Of a DNA stretch of 64,000 nt, positions 33,858-41,563 are shown one piece after another. This stretch comes from Tectiglobus sp965247245 (GTDB taxonomy: Bacteria > Pseudomonadota > Alphaproteobacteria > Rhizobiales > Hyphomicrobiaceae). The DNA lies in the NCBI GenBank assembly GCA_965247245.1, contig CBDFGV010000003.1, positions 3,596,001 through 3,660,000 of the forward strand, read 5' to 3'. The translations under genes and the position numbers were made by a program. Each line of letters starts with the position of its first letter. Position 1 is the stretch's first letter. The notes below the pieces were generated by a model that searched no databases, was not told where the DNA came from, and saw only the letters and a program-made list of their open reading frames with translations.

Positions 33858-33863
33858 AGGAGG
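33858..33863 (+). promoter_or_regulatory. Ribosome binding site deciding the cupin start
   Basis: AGGAGG seven bases before TTG 33871. The upstream ATG 33796 has no such site, so the rare TTG codon is the better start. Confidence 0.7.
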
Positions 33864-33870
33864 ACTTGGT

Positions 33871-34311
33871 TTGGAAAAGCTGATTGGCGCAACGGGCGAC
33901 GGTTTGAACGATCTGCGCTTGGCACTCTCTGGCACCGTACCGGAGGGTCAGCAAATGTTCCGCAACGAACTGTTTGAAGGCCTGTATTCATCATTCCCAC
34001 GCGATCCGGAATCGCGTGTATGGATCTACTCGTTCGAGTTCCTTCCCAAGGCCTATACCGTTCCGCATCTCCACAACGGTGCAACATTCTTCCTACTGCT
34101 CCAGGGAGAGTTCGAAGCACACTTTGATGACGGTACCGTCTTTAAAGCTAAGGCTGGAGACGTCTATTCCGAGCCAATTGGCAAAATCCATCGCGGCCAC
34201 AACCCACGCGACGATATCGCAGCCATCGGTATTTCCTTCTCCGTAACGTCGCCCGACCGTGAGCACATCACAAACGTCTTGGCCATGGAGAACGACCCCC
34301 TGGAAAAATGA
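33871..34311 (+). CDS. Cupin-domain protein
   Basis: A 146-aa single-domain cupin read from TTG 33871. Residues about 55-130 form the double-stranded beta-helix with VPHLHNGATFFLLLQGEFEAHFDDGT (metal-binding His pair and the Gln/Glu site) and AGDVYSEPIGKIHRGHNP (second motif with His). Small cupins bind Fe, Mn or Ni and act as dioxygenases, isomerases or sensors. It sits just after the zinc alcohol dehydrogenase (153 bases), suggesting a shared oxidative pathway, and converges with the HTH gene. Confidence 0.8.
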   Translation: MEKLIGATGDGLNDLRLALSGTVPEGQQMFRNELFEGLYSSFPRDPESRVWIYSFEFLPKAYTVPHLHNGATFFLLLQGEFEAHFDDGTVFKAKAGDVYSEPIGKIHRGHNPRDDIAAIGISFSVTSPDREHITNVLAMENDPLEK

Positions 34312-34351
34312 TCGCCGAAAGTACGGTGACTAGCGGTTGGGAGCCGCAATT

Positions 34352-34966
34352 CTAGTCGATCTTCCTGACAGTTGGTTCAAGCCCCGGCGAGTACGGCAAG
34401 ATCACGCCACTAACGATACGCCACACCTGCTCACTTCCGAGGACGAGCGGCCGGCTGACGAGCCTGCCCCAGATATCTTCGCCGGAATTGTTCACCTTGT
34501 CAGGGCCACGACGATAGGTCTGATCAAACGTCGCGAAACGTGTGGAAGAGTCGCCAAACGCACCGGCTTCCTCGCAAAGACGCAATGTCGATTCGGGCTC
34601 TAGATCGAAGCGGGTGCGATACCGAATATCTTTCCACGCATACTTGCGAGCTTCCTTATGCAGTCGACTGGTCGCAATGAGACTGTCGTCGGGATCGAAC
34701 AAAAACATGTCTGCCGGGCTGGTTTCGATCAGCTTGATAAATGCGTCAGGACCAGGGTGACCGATATCATCATCAAGCACTAAGGTACGGAACCTTTCCT
34801 GCGTCAGGTTTGACGCCTTGATGGAACAGCTTTCAATCTGCTTGATCGTCGTGATGTCCAGCCCAAGTTCATTGGCTAGGTCCTCTGGCGACATCCCGTT
34901 GTGCATACGATAAAGCTTGAACTCGTAGGCCAGCACCATGGCGCCACCGAGAGAATGTGCTCTCAT
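34352..34966 (-). CDS. HTH regulator with C-terminal PAS-like domain
   Basis: A 204-aa protein from ATG 34966 with GGAAG upstream; the frame extends to 34987. Residues about 15-45 contain a helix-turn-helix of the Cro/XRE sort (YRMHNGMSPEDLANELGLDITTIKQIES). The C-terminal 130 residues (IKLIETSPADMFLFDPDDSLIATSRLHKEAR, then alternating strands) resemble a PAS/ligand-binding sensor. It is a candidate transcription factor with a small-molecule input. Divergent from the 35281 gene, 314 bases away. Confidence 0.6.
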   Translation of the reverse strand: MRAHSLGGAMVLAYEFKLYRMHNGMSPEDLANELGLDITTIKQIESCSIKASNLTQERFRTLVLDDDIGHPGPDAFIKLIETSPADMFLFDPDDSLIATSRLHKEARKYAWKDIRYRTRFDLEPESTLRLCEEAGAFGDSSTRFATFDQTYRRGPDKVNNSGEDIWGRLVSRPLVLGSEQVWRIVSGVILPYSPGLEPTVRKID

Positions 34967-35280
34967 GATATGTCTTCCATTCCCCAAGCTTCACAGACAA
35001 CCGAACGACACACAGGCATCGCGCTGCGATGTCAATGGGACAAGGCCTTACTCGCACAGAAATTCAACCAAGAGTAGAGACTTGATGTCAATTCGAACTT
35101 AGGCGAGACGTTCGCCTGGCTACCGAACGGAAAACCGCACCTGGGCTGGACGATCTCCTCAGGAAGTGACGCCCATTGCTCGCAAAGAGACGGCAACGCT
35201 GCAGCAAATAGTATCAAGTCGTTGCACAACCCGCCCGATGTACAATTAACCAACTTGACGACGCCTACTCCGCACTGCGA
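34967..35280. other. 314-bp divergent intergenic region
   Basis: Separates two outward-facing putative regulator genes. Several short minus-strand frames (for example 35032-35253) have no ribosome site or recognisable sequence. No strong palindrome is evident; promoters expected. Confidence 0.4.
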
Positions 35281-36162
35281 TTGTTCTCGGGATATTGCGG
35301 CGGCGTCTGGTTCTGGGTTTTGACAACGTTTCTCATAGATGACAGTGGCGAGTTCTGGGATGCGAACGCGTGGCAGTTGCGCTCACGCTATGGCGTGCGC
35401 CTCTCCAACGCTGCTTTCACCGATTTCCTGGTCCGCAATCAAGGCTGCATCGGGCTGACCCCGAACGATGACAATCTGATCATCAAGGTCGCGCCAGTTC
35501 ACGTCACGCAGGCCTGCTTTGTCGCGTTCGCACGCTGGATTACCGAACAGGCGCCGCGCCGAATTGCCCTTAAGTGGTTCGACGGAAAGTGGAACCATGA
35601 GCTTATTATTGGCGCGCCAGCAGCGCGCAATCGCATTGCAGGACTACGCCATAAGCTGCGCTCTGCCATCTCACCTGATTATCTCTCGCAACCGAAAGCC
35701 CTGAGTTCGCTTGAGCGCAACAATCCCTTGTTCGACTTGCTCGACGCCTGGCGGATGAATTCCGGCAAGTTGAACCCAACCGAAGCGCCGCGACTGTTCC
35801 AAGAGCGCCTTTCGGCAAGGTACGTTATCGTCCAGTCTGATCGGTCAGATGGCAGCCTCCGGCTGTCGGATATCGGAGGCGGTTACGCTCCGATGTTCCC
35901 GGCCGAGTGGCGCGAGAAACTGATCGGCGCTGACATTGAACTGCATCATGATCTGCGTTACGCCCGCTCAGTCGCCAACTGCTGGCGCGCTGCAATACTC
36001 GCCAGCGAACCAACATTGACTGATATCGACGCCGTCCAGTGCGAGCCGAAGACGCGCAGCCGCTATCGTAGGACGTACTCGCGCATCACGTTACCTATCG
36101 GCGACGGCTCTCAACTCTTATGCGCGTCGTTCCTCGACAGCACGATCGACCTGCGCAGCTAG
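35281..36162 (+). CDS. Hypothetical protein with C-terminal PAS_5-like domain
   Basis: A 293-aa open frame beginning at TTG 35281; no ATG or clear ribosome site, so the N-terminus is uncertain. The first 140 residues are unassigned. The C-terminal part (about 165-290) resembles PAS_5: PRLFQERLSARYVIVQSD, LRLSDIGGGYAPMFPAEWREKLIGADIEL, then RRTYSRITLPIGDGSQLLCASFLD, matching that family's RxxRLxLPLSxDG end. PAS_5 proteins are sensory or adaptor proteins of alphaproteobacteria. Its last 45 bases overlap the tail of the opposite-strand GNAT-like gene. Confidence 0.55.
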   Translation: MFSGYCGGVWFWVLTTFLIDDSGEFWDANAWQLRSRYGVRLSNAAFTDFLVRNQGCIGLTPNDDNLIIKVAPVHVTQACFVAFARWITEQAPRRIALKWFDGKWNHELIIGAPAARNRIAGLRHKLRSAISPDYLSQPKALSSLERNNPLFDLLDAWRMNSGKLNPTEAPRLFQERLSARYVIVQSDRSDGSLRLSDIGGGYAPMFPAEWREKLIGADIELHHDLRYARSVANCWRAAILASEPTLTDIDAVQCEPKTRSRYRRTYSRITLPIGDGSQLLCASFLDSTIDLRS

Positions 36163-36894
36163 ATTTTGCGTCATCTTGAACACGTACTGCATCATCTGAT
36201 CGGGTGTCTTGTAGAGCAGCGTCATGTTGAGATCTGCGCCCGGCAGCGAAGGTGAATTGCGCATAATCACCGGTGACTTCGGATTGAAGTGGAAACCAGT
36301 CCGCTTATCGAAGTCCTTCTTCATGTTCGGAGGAGTCGAAAGTGTCGTGATGTAGTCGGAACCCCAGAAGGTGTAAGAGGTTACCCGCGCCAGAGTCGAC
36401 ACCAGTTGCAATGCGCCATTGCCGCGTGCACTCGGATGGATCCATAACCCACCACAATATGAGATCCGCCCGGACAGCTTCTCGGGCTCTGTCGACGGCA
36501 CATCACAGCTCTCACCAAGCTCTCTGGCTGCTTCAGGCTCGGCATAGAAGAGGCGCAGGGCTTCGGCTTCAGTCTTAAAGTTGGAATTCTGCCAATCGTA
36601 AAGTCGCGCCGCCTGACAGGAAACGACCTGACCGCTCGGCCGGCGACCGAAGATCACAATCCCATTGTCTTCGTTGGCACCGCCAAGGCACGGCCGGAAC
36701 GTGGTTGTAATCGGGGACCAACTATCGCTGTTGGCTCGATTGACATCCATCAGTTCATCAAATGTACCAAAGTCGAAGTGGATATCTCGGCTGGCAGCGG
36801 CCTCCGCTGTGGCCAGAAAGTACCGTGTAAGCAGGTCTCTTGGACCATGTTCGATAGTGATTCGGTCCAGAAAGTCCTTTGAGTTCAGGAACAT
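36118..36894 (-). CDS. Hypothetical GNAT-fold-like protein
   Basis: A 258-aa protein I do not confidently assign. Its middle contains FRPCLGGANEDNGIVIFGRRPSGQVVSCQAARLYDW then GGLWIHPSARGNGALQLVSTLARV, which mimics GNAT strand 4-motif A (R-x-x-G-x-A), and DFDKRTGFHFNP near the usual motif B end. It may bind acetyl- or acyl-CoA. No signal peptide. It is divergent from an XRE regulator across 144 bases containing TTGCAA repeats, so regulation by that protein is plausible, and overlaps the 35281 gene tail to tail. Confidence 0.55.
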   Translation of the reverse strand: MFLNSKDFLDRITIEHGPRDLLTRYFLATAEAAASRDIHFDFGTFDELMDVNRANSDSWSPITTTFRPCLGGANEDNGIVIFGRRPSGQVVSCQAARLYDWQNSNFKTEAEALRLFYAEPEAARELGESCDVPSTEPEKLSGRISYCGGLWIHPSARGNGALQLVSTLARVTSYTFWGSDYITTLSTPPNMKKDFDKRTGFHFNPKSPVIMRNSPSLPGADLNMTLLYKTPDQMMQYVFKMTQNLAAQVDRAVEERRA

Positions 36895-36947
36895 AACAGC
36901 CTCTCTATCTGGAGTGGATAGATCGACCGTGTTCTATTTTATGTATT

Positions 36948-36969
36948 TTGCAACCTGGTGTTGTTGCAA
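36948..36969. promoter_or_regulatory. TTGCAA-N10-TTGCAA repeat in divergent promoter
   Basis: TTGCAA at 36948-36953 and 36964-36969 with ten bases between, so successive sites lie 16 bases apart. Each hexamer is itself a palindrome. It lies between the GNAT-like gene and the XRE regulator, a normal position for an autoregulated operator. Confidence 0.4.
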
Positions 36970-37038
36970 TTGGTTACCGGACTGCGCACGATGGTTGAGA
37001 TTATTGGTTAATCACCCATTGAGGAAAGACATAACTTT

Positions 37039-37518
37039 ATGCGTAGTTTAGTTGCTGACAGTCGCGTTTCCACTGGCGAAGTTAACCCCACCATCCCGGC
37101 AAGTTCGGTGAATGAAGTTATGGGCCAACGGCTTAGGTTCCGCCGCCGGCACCTGGGCTACACCCTTGCGACCCTCAGTGAAGAGGTCGGCGTATCCACA
37201 CAGCAACTCCATAAGTACGAATCAGGGGTCAACGGCATCCGCGCCACAGTGCTACTGAAGATCTCGTCTGTGCTGAATGTTCCTGTGAGTTGGTTCTTTG
37301 AAGGCCTCCAGCCCGAGGTCGATATGCCGGATGATCTGCTTGATCTGACGAGCGATCCCGACAACGGCGAACTGCTTCTGCTGTTCAGCAAATTGAAGAA
37401 CCCGACGGTCAAGGCCGGCATCCTCAAAATGGTCCGCCATATCGCAGATGAGGAAAGCGTAGCGCAGGAAGAAGCCCCGCCCTGCGAGATCCACCTCCAC
37501 GAGAGACGCCGCGCCTGA
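37039..37518 (+). CDS. XRE-family transcriptional regulator
   Basis: A 159-aa protein. After a 25-residue lead, the DNA-binding HTH spans about 28-85: MGQRLRFRRRHLGYTLATLSEEVGVSTQQLHKYESGVNGI, then VLNVPVSWFFEG, the classic XRE end. The remaining 75 residues form a helical, probably dimerising tail (NGELLLLFSKLKNPTVKAGILKMVRHIADEE). Similar proteins in alphaproteobacteria control stress or development. GAGGAAAG precedes the ATG. Likely binds its own upstream region. Confidence 0.88.
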   Translation: MRSLVADSRVSTGEVNPTIPASSVNEVMGQRLRFRRRHLGYTLATLSEEVGVSTQQLHKYESGVNGIRATVLLKISSVLNVPVSWFFEGLQPEVDMPDDLLDLTSDPDNGELLLLFSKLKNPTVKAGILKMVRHIADEESVAQEEAPPCEIHLHERRRA

Positions 37519-37561
37519 GCCGTTAGGCGCCACCGCAGTCATCACCATCGCCGCCAACGCT

Positions 37562-37581
37562 GCTGACACCACGCTGTCAGC
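37562..37581 (+). terminator. Hairpin after XRE regulator
   Basis: GCTGACA (37562-37568), loop CCACGC, TGTCAGC (37575-37581), 44 bases after the stop. Seven-base perfect stem, no T-run. Confidence 0.4.
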
Positions 37582-37779
37582 CGCGTCAGTGTAGGTGTGG
37601 GTCCTACAAAGTTTCTGCAGGACGCCTCACCATGACTGAACTTGCCAGCTACCGAGCCCGATCGGGCAGGTTCGTGCCTGTCTGGACGTTGGAGATCCAC
37701 ACGGCTTCGTCTCCTCTCACCATGAACGGGGCTGAGGTCGGATAGGCGATCCTTCCAGTGGACGAATCGCATCTTCGTC

Positions 37780-37895
37780 CCCTCTCCCCGTTCTCTACGG
37801 GGAGAGGGTTAGGGAGAGGGGCAGAAGCTTGCTCAGCACTTGTCGCCGCCCCTCATCCTAACCTTCTCCCCACACGCTCCGCTATGGGGAGAAGG
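37780..37895. repeat. Composite palindromic intergenic repeat (REP-like)
   Basis: Two hairpins in the 527-bp gene-free stretch 37519-38045. First: CCCTCTCCCCG (37780-37790), seven-base loop, CGGGGAGAGGG (37798-37808). Second: CCTTCTCCCCA (37862-37872), twelve-base loop, TGGGGAGAAGG (37885-37895). The segments GGGTTAGGGAGAGGG and CCCTCATCCTAACC between them are nearly complementary, so the entire element is a larger imperfect inverted repeat. This GGGGAGAGGGTTAGGG family is widespread between genes in alphaproteobacteria. The rest of the interval has no supported gene; minus-strand frames there have low protein character. Confidence 0.75.
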
Positions 37896-38045
37896 GACCA
37901 CGCCTCATTTGTTGATTGGCTGACGTTCGCATTGTGCGCCCTACACGCAGCAGTCCCACCGTGACCCGATCATCTATGCGCATCACACCAAAGAGCCGGT
38001 GATCTTTTTGCGCGAAGATTGATCCAGCCGCACCGCCGACGATCC

Positions 38046-39263
38046 CTAGCTCCCGGTTACCTTGCTTGGCAGTTCAGAAATTTTTGAGAGCTCAGAGAAC
38101 GGCTCACCGTCATCTTGTAGGGGTTGAACATTGCCTAACAGTTTCGAGACTAAAATCACTCGCTGCGACTGCTGCAATTCTTCTGGCAGGCCTTCCAACA
38201 ATGGCCCGACAGAAGCGAGTTCGTTTTCCATGTCGCGGTAACGCTTCGCCTCTGTTCGGTAAAATCCCCCTTGCTTAGCGAGATATCGAGCCAAGGTACC
38301 CATGACAATTGTAATGGTGAGTTTCTTGACTAAAATTGAGGCTCCAGTAGCCGTTGTAATATCTACCGGTTCAATGTGAGAGAGAATGGCGACAATTGAA
38401 AGAATGGACGCAATCGCCCCGAAGATGAAAAAGGCTGCCACCATGGAATAGCGGTTCGCCCACTTCTGGAAGTGCCCGGTTGTACTTGTGTCTGCGATAA
38501 CACCCACCAGTTTGGAGATCTGATCGCGCTTCGTGTCCAGGAACTTCAATGTGTCCTTTGTTTTATTTTCAACATCTAAGAGGCGGTCTTTAAATTCCTC
38601 CCCCTGATCCTCGGCAATCTTGTCGAATTGAGCAGTATTCTTTTTGATAAGACCATCAAGCCGTTGTTTGGTTAGGACCAGATGGTCTTCACACTCCTTG
38701 CGATACTGTTCGACAAGCTGGCTCGCATCTGCCTTTATTCTCTTAAAGTTCTCGTTGTTTTCCGTAATCGAAGGAACTACAGCATCGGTCGCCTCTTGCA
38801 GCTCCGAAATCCGTCGGTCAAGTGCAGAAGCCGTCTCAGCGAGTTCATCAAAGAGATGCTTGGTTGGGGTTTGAAACTCGACGGCAGTTTCCGAGAAACT
38901 CTGGCCAACAAATTCTGGTTGCACCCGAGGAAAGCCTGAAATCGTCTGGAAGGCTTGGTCAATCGCAGTGTTTGCTTGAGAAAGACTCTGATCATTCTTT
39001 CCATCTGAGTACGCCACGAATTGGCGCTGCATAATCGAAAGCTGCTTGTTCAATGTGTCGAGTTGGCTTGCCTTAATCAGACTCGGCAATGTTGCCTTGA
39101 GAACCACCTCCAAATACTGGGGAAATGCTACGATCCGATCGATCAAATGCTGTTTCTCTGAGCTGTGATGCTTCAGCTCAGGCTTCAATACAGCAGCCTT
39201 GGCTCGCTCTAACGTCTGGTGAATAGCGTGCTTGGTGAAGAAAGTGTCAGACTCGGGCATCAC
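38046..39263 (-). CDS. Coiled-coil protein with C-terminal two-helix membrane region
   Basis: A 405-aa protein I do not recognise. Residues about 60-265 are helical with heptad character (LSIMQRQFVAYSDG, ETASALDRRISELQEATDAV, DRLLDVENKTKDTLKFLDTKRDQISKL). Two hydrophobic helices follow, about 276-298 (MVAAFFIFGAIASILSIVAIL) and 312-334 (a less hydrophobic second segment, VKKLTITIVMGTLARYLAKQG), then a soluble tail. Base composition is lower than the neighbours to the right: a 60-base sample at 38581 is 48% G+C against 70% at 40921. It is isolated, between the palindromic repeat and a dehydrogenase gene. Acquired gene is likely; function unknown (defence and surface roles are only guesses). 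Confidence 0.65.
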   Translation of the reverse strand: MMPESDTFFTKHAIHQTLERAKAAVLKPELKHHSSEKQHLIDRIVAFPQYLEVVLKATLPSLIKASQLDTLNKQLSIMQRQFVAYSDGKNDQSLSQANTAIDQAFQTISGFPRVQPEFVGQSFSETAVEFQTPTKHLFDELAETASALDRRISELQEATDAVVPSITENNENFKRIKADASQLVEQYRKECEDHLVLTKQRLDGLIKKNTAQFDKIAEDQGEEFKDRLLDVENKTKDTLKFLDTKRDQISKLVGVIADTSTTGHFQKWANRYSMVAAFFIFGAIASILSIVAILSHIEPVDITTATGASILVKKLTITIVMGTLARYLAKQGGFYRTEAKRYRDMENELASVGPLLEGLPEELQQSQRVILVSKLLGNVQPLQDDGEPFSELSKISELPSKVTGS

Positions 39264-39328
39264 GATAGATCCATATTCTGACCTATCATATCAATATAAT
39301 CAGCAGGCATACAATAATTAAATGTCCC

Positions 39329-40309
39329 TCACCCACGCACCACATGCACCGGTGTCTTACCCTGCGCGACATCGACAATGCTCTGCAGTGCCGTCGACGC
39401 AATGTCTTCGAAACACTCATCCGTCCAGCACAGCGCGTGCGGGGTGATGATCGTATTCTCCATGCCGATGAGCGGACTGTCGGCTTCGATCGGCTCCTGC
39501 TCAGTAACATCGAGCCCGGCGCCGGCAATGCGCCCCGCCTGTAACGCCCGCACCAACGCCGCCTCGTCGTGGATCGGCCCACGCCCGACGTTCAAATAAT
39601 ACGCTTCGGGCTTCATCTTGGCGAAGGCGGCATCATTCATCAAGTGCCGTGTTTCATCGGTGAGCAGGCAGCACACCACAACAAAGTCGGACTGACCCAA
39701 CACATCATCGAACGACACCAGCTCACCACCGGCTGCCGCCACGTCGCTCGCTTCAGCAAACGGGTCTGATGCAATGATGCGCTGATAAAACGGCGCCGCC
39801 AGTTTCATAATTTCCTTCCCGATGCTGCCGGCACCAACCAGGCCCAGCGTCCGGGTCGTCAGGCCCGTGCCCATGAAATCTACCCGCTCATTCCAGCGGC
39901 CGGACCGCACCAGCTTGTCCTTATCAAACAGCCGCCCCGCCAACGCGAGCAACAACGTCAAGGTCGCCACCGCCACCGGCCGGCGCACCGCAATCGGCGT
40001 GTTGGTGACAATGATGCCCTTGGCCGCCAGGGCGTTGACATCAACCGTGTCATAGCCGACACCGTTGCGCGCGATGATCTTGCAGCGGCAGTCATCCCGC
40101 GCAGCAGACGCCGCCGTGACCAATGGCAGGTTGACGTGCAGGCCGTCGTAGCTGGCCATGATATCGGGCGTGATTTCGGTGACGTTGTCCGGCAGCCACT
40201 CCCACTCAATGGAGGGCTCCTGTTTGAGCACGTCGAAAGCACGCGGTGGAAAACACGGCTCGCCGCTGGCCGTCATCAGGTCTCGCGTGCTCGCGACTTT
40301 GAATGTCAT
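39329..40309 (-). CDS. D-2-hydroxyacid dehydrogenase family protein
   Basis: A 326-aa protein from ATG 40309, which overlaps the stop of the aldolase gene (ATGA). The Rossmann motif is GLVGAGSIGKE; catalytic Arg is in NVGRGPIHDEAAL, Glu in DVTEQEP and His in ITPHALCW. It reduces a 2-oxoacid to a D-2-hydroxyacid with NAD(P)H. Translational coupling to a HpcH/HpaI aldolase suggests that the oxoacid comes from that aldolase. Open frame upstream of 40309 is the aldolase reading in another frame. Confidence 0.92.
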   Translation of the reverse strand: MTFKVASTRDLMTASGEPCFPPRAFDVLKQEPSIEWEWLPDNVTEITPDIMASYDGLHVNLPLVTAASAARDDCRCKIIARNGVGYDTVDVNALAAKGIIVTNTPIAVRRPVAVATLTLLLALAGRLFDKDKLVRSGRWNERVDFMGTGLTTRTLGLVGAGSIGKEIMKLAAPFYQRIIASDPFAEASDVAAAGGELVSFDDVLGQSDFVVVCCLLTDETRHLMNDAAFAKMKPEAYYLNVGRGPIHDEAALVRALQAGRIAGAGLDVTEQEPIEADSPLIGMENTIITPHALCWTDECFEDIASTALQSIVDVAQGKTPVHVVRG

Positions 40310-41142
40310 TTCTTGCCCTTGGCCTTCTTCCCGTCTTTCGCCTTTTTGGCATCGCCCGCTTTCGCTTGGCGGCCGCGCACGCTGTCCAGAATATTGGCGG
40401 CGCCGGCCATCAGCAAGCCATGGTCCGTGCCGCACGCCAGCATATTGAAACCGTGATCCTGATACTCCTGCGCCCAGCTGATATCGCTGGCCATGAAGCC
40501 GAGGCCCTTGCCGTGCTTGCGGCCGGCATTGACGACGCGCTTCAGGGCATCGAGATATTTCGGATGATCGAACTGACCGGGAATGCCGAGGAAGTTGGTG
40601 AGATCAAAGTGGCCGACCCAGAGCACGTCGATGCCCTCGACAGCGGCAATGCCTTCCACCGAGTCGAGGCCAAGCTCGGTTTCGATCTGGGCGATCAGCA
40701 GGTTGTTCTCGTTGGCCGCCTTGATCTTGTCGATCGGCGAACCGGCTTGATAGTCATCGTGCGCGAACCCGAACGCAGCGCCACGCCGGCCATCCGGCGG
40801 ATAGCGCGTGGCCTCGGCAATCGCCTTGGCTTCCTCGACGCTGTTGACCATCGGCACCATGATGCCCTGGGCGCCGACATCCAGCGCGCGGGCGATGAAG
40901 GCATAGTCGGAGCGCGGTACCCGCGCCATCGGCACAACGTCGAGACCGCGGCAGTGCGCGACCTGGGTCTTGAGCGTCTCGTAGCCGAGCCCGGTGTGCT
41001 CCATGTCGTAGATGATGTACTCGGCACCGGCGAGCTGCAGGCATTGCGCGACGCCGGGCGAGAAGAACTCGAACACCATCGCACCGAGCACGCTGTCGCC
41101 GGCCATGGCGCGCGCACGAATTGACTTACTGGCCATACTCAA
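40306..41142 (-). CDS. HpcH/HpaI-family class II aldolase
   Basis: A 278-aa TIM-barrel aldolase. GDSVLGAMVFEFFSPGVAQCLQLAGAEYIIYDMEHTG is the conserved first half; VPMARVPRSDYAFIARALDVGAQGIMVPMVNSVEEAKAI holds the catalytic Arg; and LIAQIETELGLDSVEGIAAVEGIDVLWVGHFDLTNFLG holds the metal-binding Glu and Asp. The family cleaves 4-hydroxy-2-oxoacids to pyruvate plus an aldehyde. The last 23 residues are almost only Lys, Ala, Gly and Asp, an odd tail. First gene of a two-gene operon with the hydroxyacid dehydrogenase; strikingly G+C-rich. Confidence 0.92.
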   Translation of the reverse strand: MSMASKSIRARAMAGDSVLGAMVFEFFSPGVAQCLQLAGAEYIIYDMEHTGLGYETLKTQVAHCRGLDVVPMARVPRSDYAFIARALDVGAQGIMVPMVNSVEEAKAIAEATRYPPDGRRGAAFGFAHDDYQAGSPIDKIKAANENNLLIAQIETELGLDSVEGIAAVEGIDVLWVGHFDLTNFLGIPGQFDHPKYLDALKRVVNAGRKHGKGLGFMASDISWAQEYQDHGFNMLACGTDHGLLMAGAANILDSVRGRQAKAGDAKKAKDGKKAKGKK

Positions 41143-41563
41143 CCGCCTCCGGAAAACTGGCTATGGAATTGAACGCACCACTCTATCGCCCGGGAAAATA
41201 TAAGACAATTCAGGGAGAGATGGTTGGTTGCGGGGAGGGGGGCGGGGTGACAGGTAGATGAAAGTAGATATCGATGCCATTCGAGGTAGTGTTTCTAATG
41301 ACGTAGAACCCCACTCCGAAGGATTAGGCGTTCTTCAGACCAGGACGCATCCTGCTCTATCACCACTGCTGCCCCGTGCTGACAAATGCGCTTGCGGTTA
41401 GTTCAATCGAGATCTAGCCTATGAATTTCAGCTAGCTGATTAGTGGTTGAGTTGAGCTTATGGAAAATCGTTGATGAGCAATCACTACGATGCAGCTCAA
41501 GATTTGCTCGATGAGAAACACGAGACGCACGAGATTTAACTATCGGATGGAGGGGAAGATTTA
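41143..41563. other. 421-bp intergenic region before the split protease
   Basis: Upstream of both the aldolase (leftward) and the protease (rightward), so divergent promoters are expected. A 48-codon frame starts at ATG 41258 after AGG, but the product (KVDIDAIRGSVSNDVEPHS and onward) resembles nothing and is not called. GGAGGGG at 41549-41555 is the protease ribosome site. Confidence 0.45.

Noticed and set aside
37542..37772. 76-codon minus-strand frame in the repeat-rich gap
   Set aside because: Arg-rich, no homologue feel, lies in the same intergenic interval as the palindromic repeat.
41258..41401. 48-codon frame before the split protease
   Set aside because: Only a weak AGG upstream and no recognisable product; recorded as uncertain.
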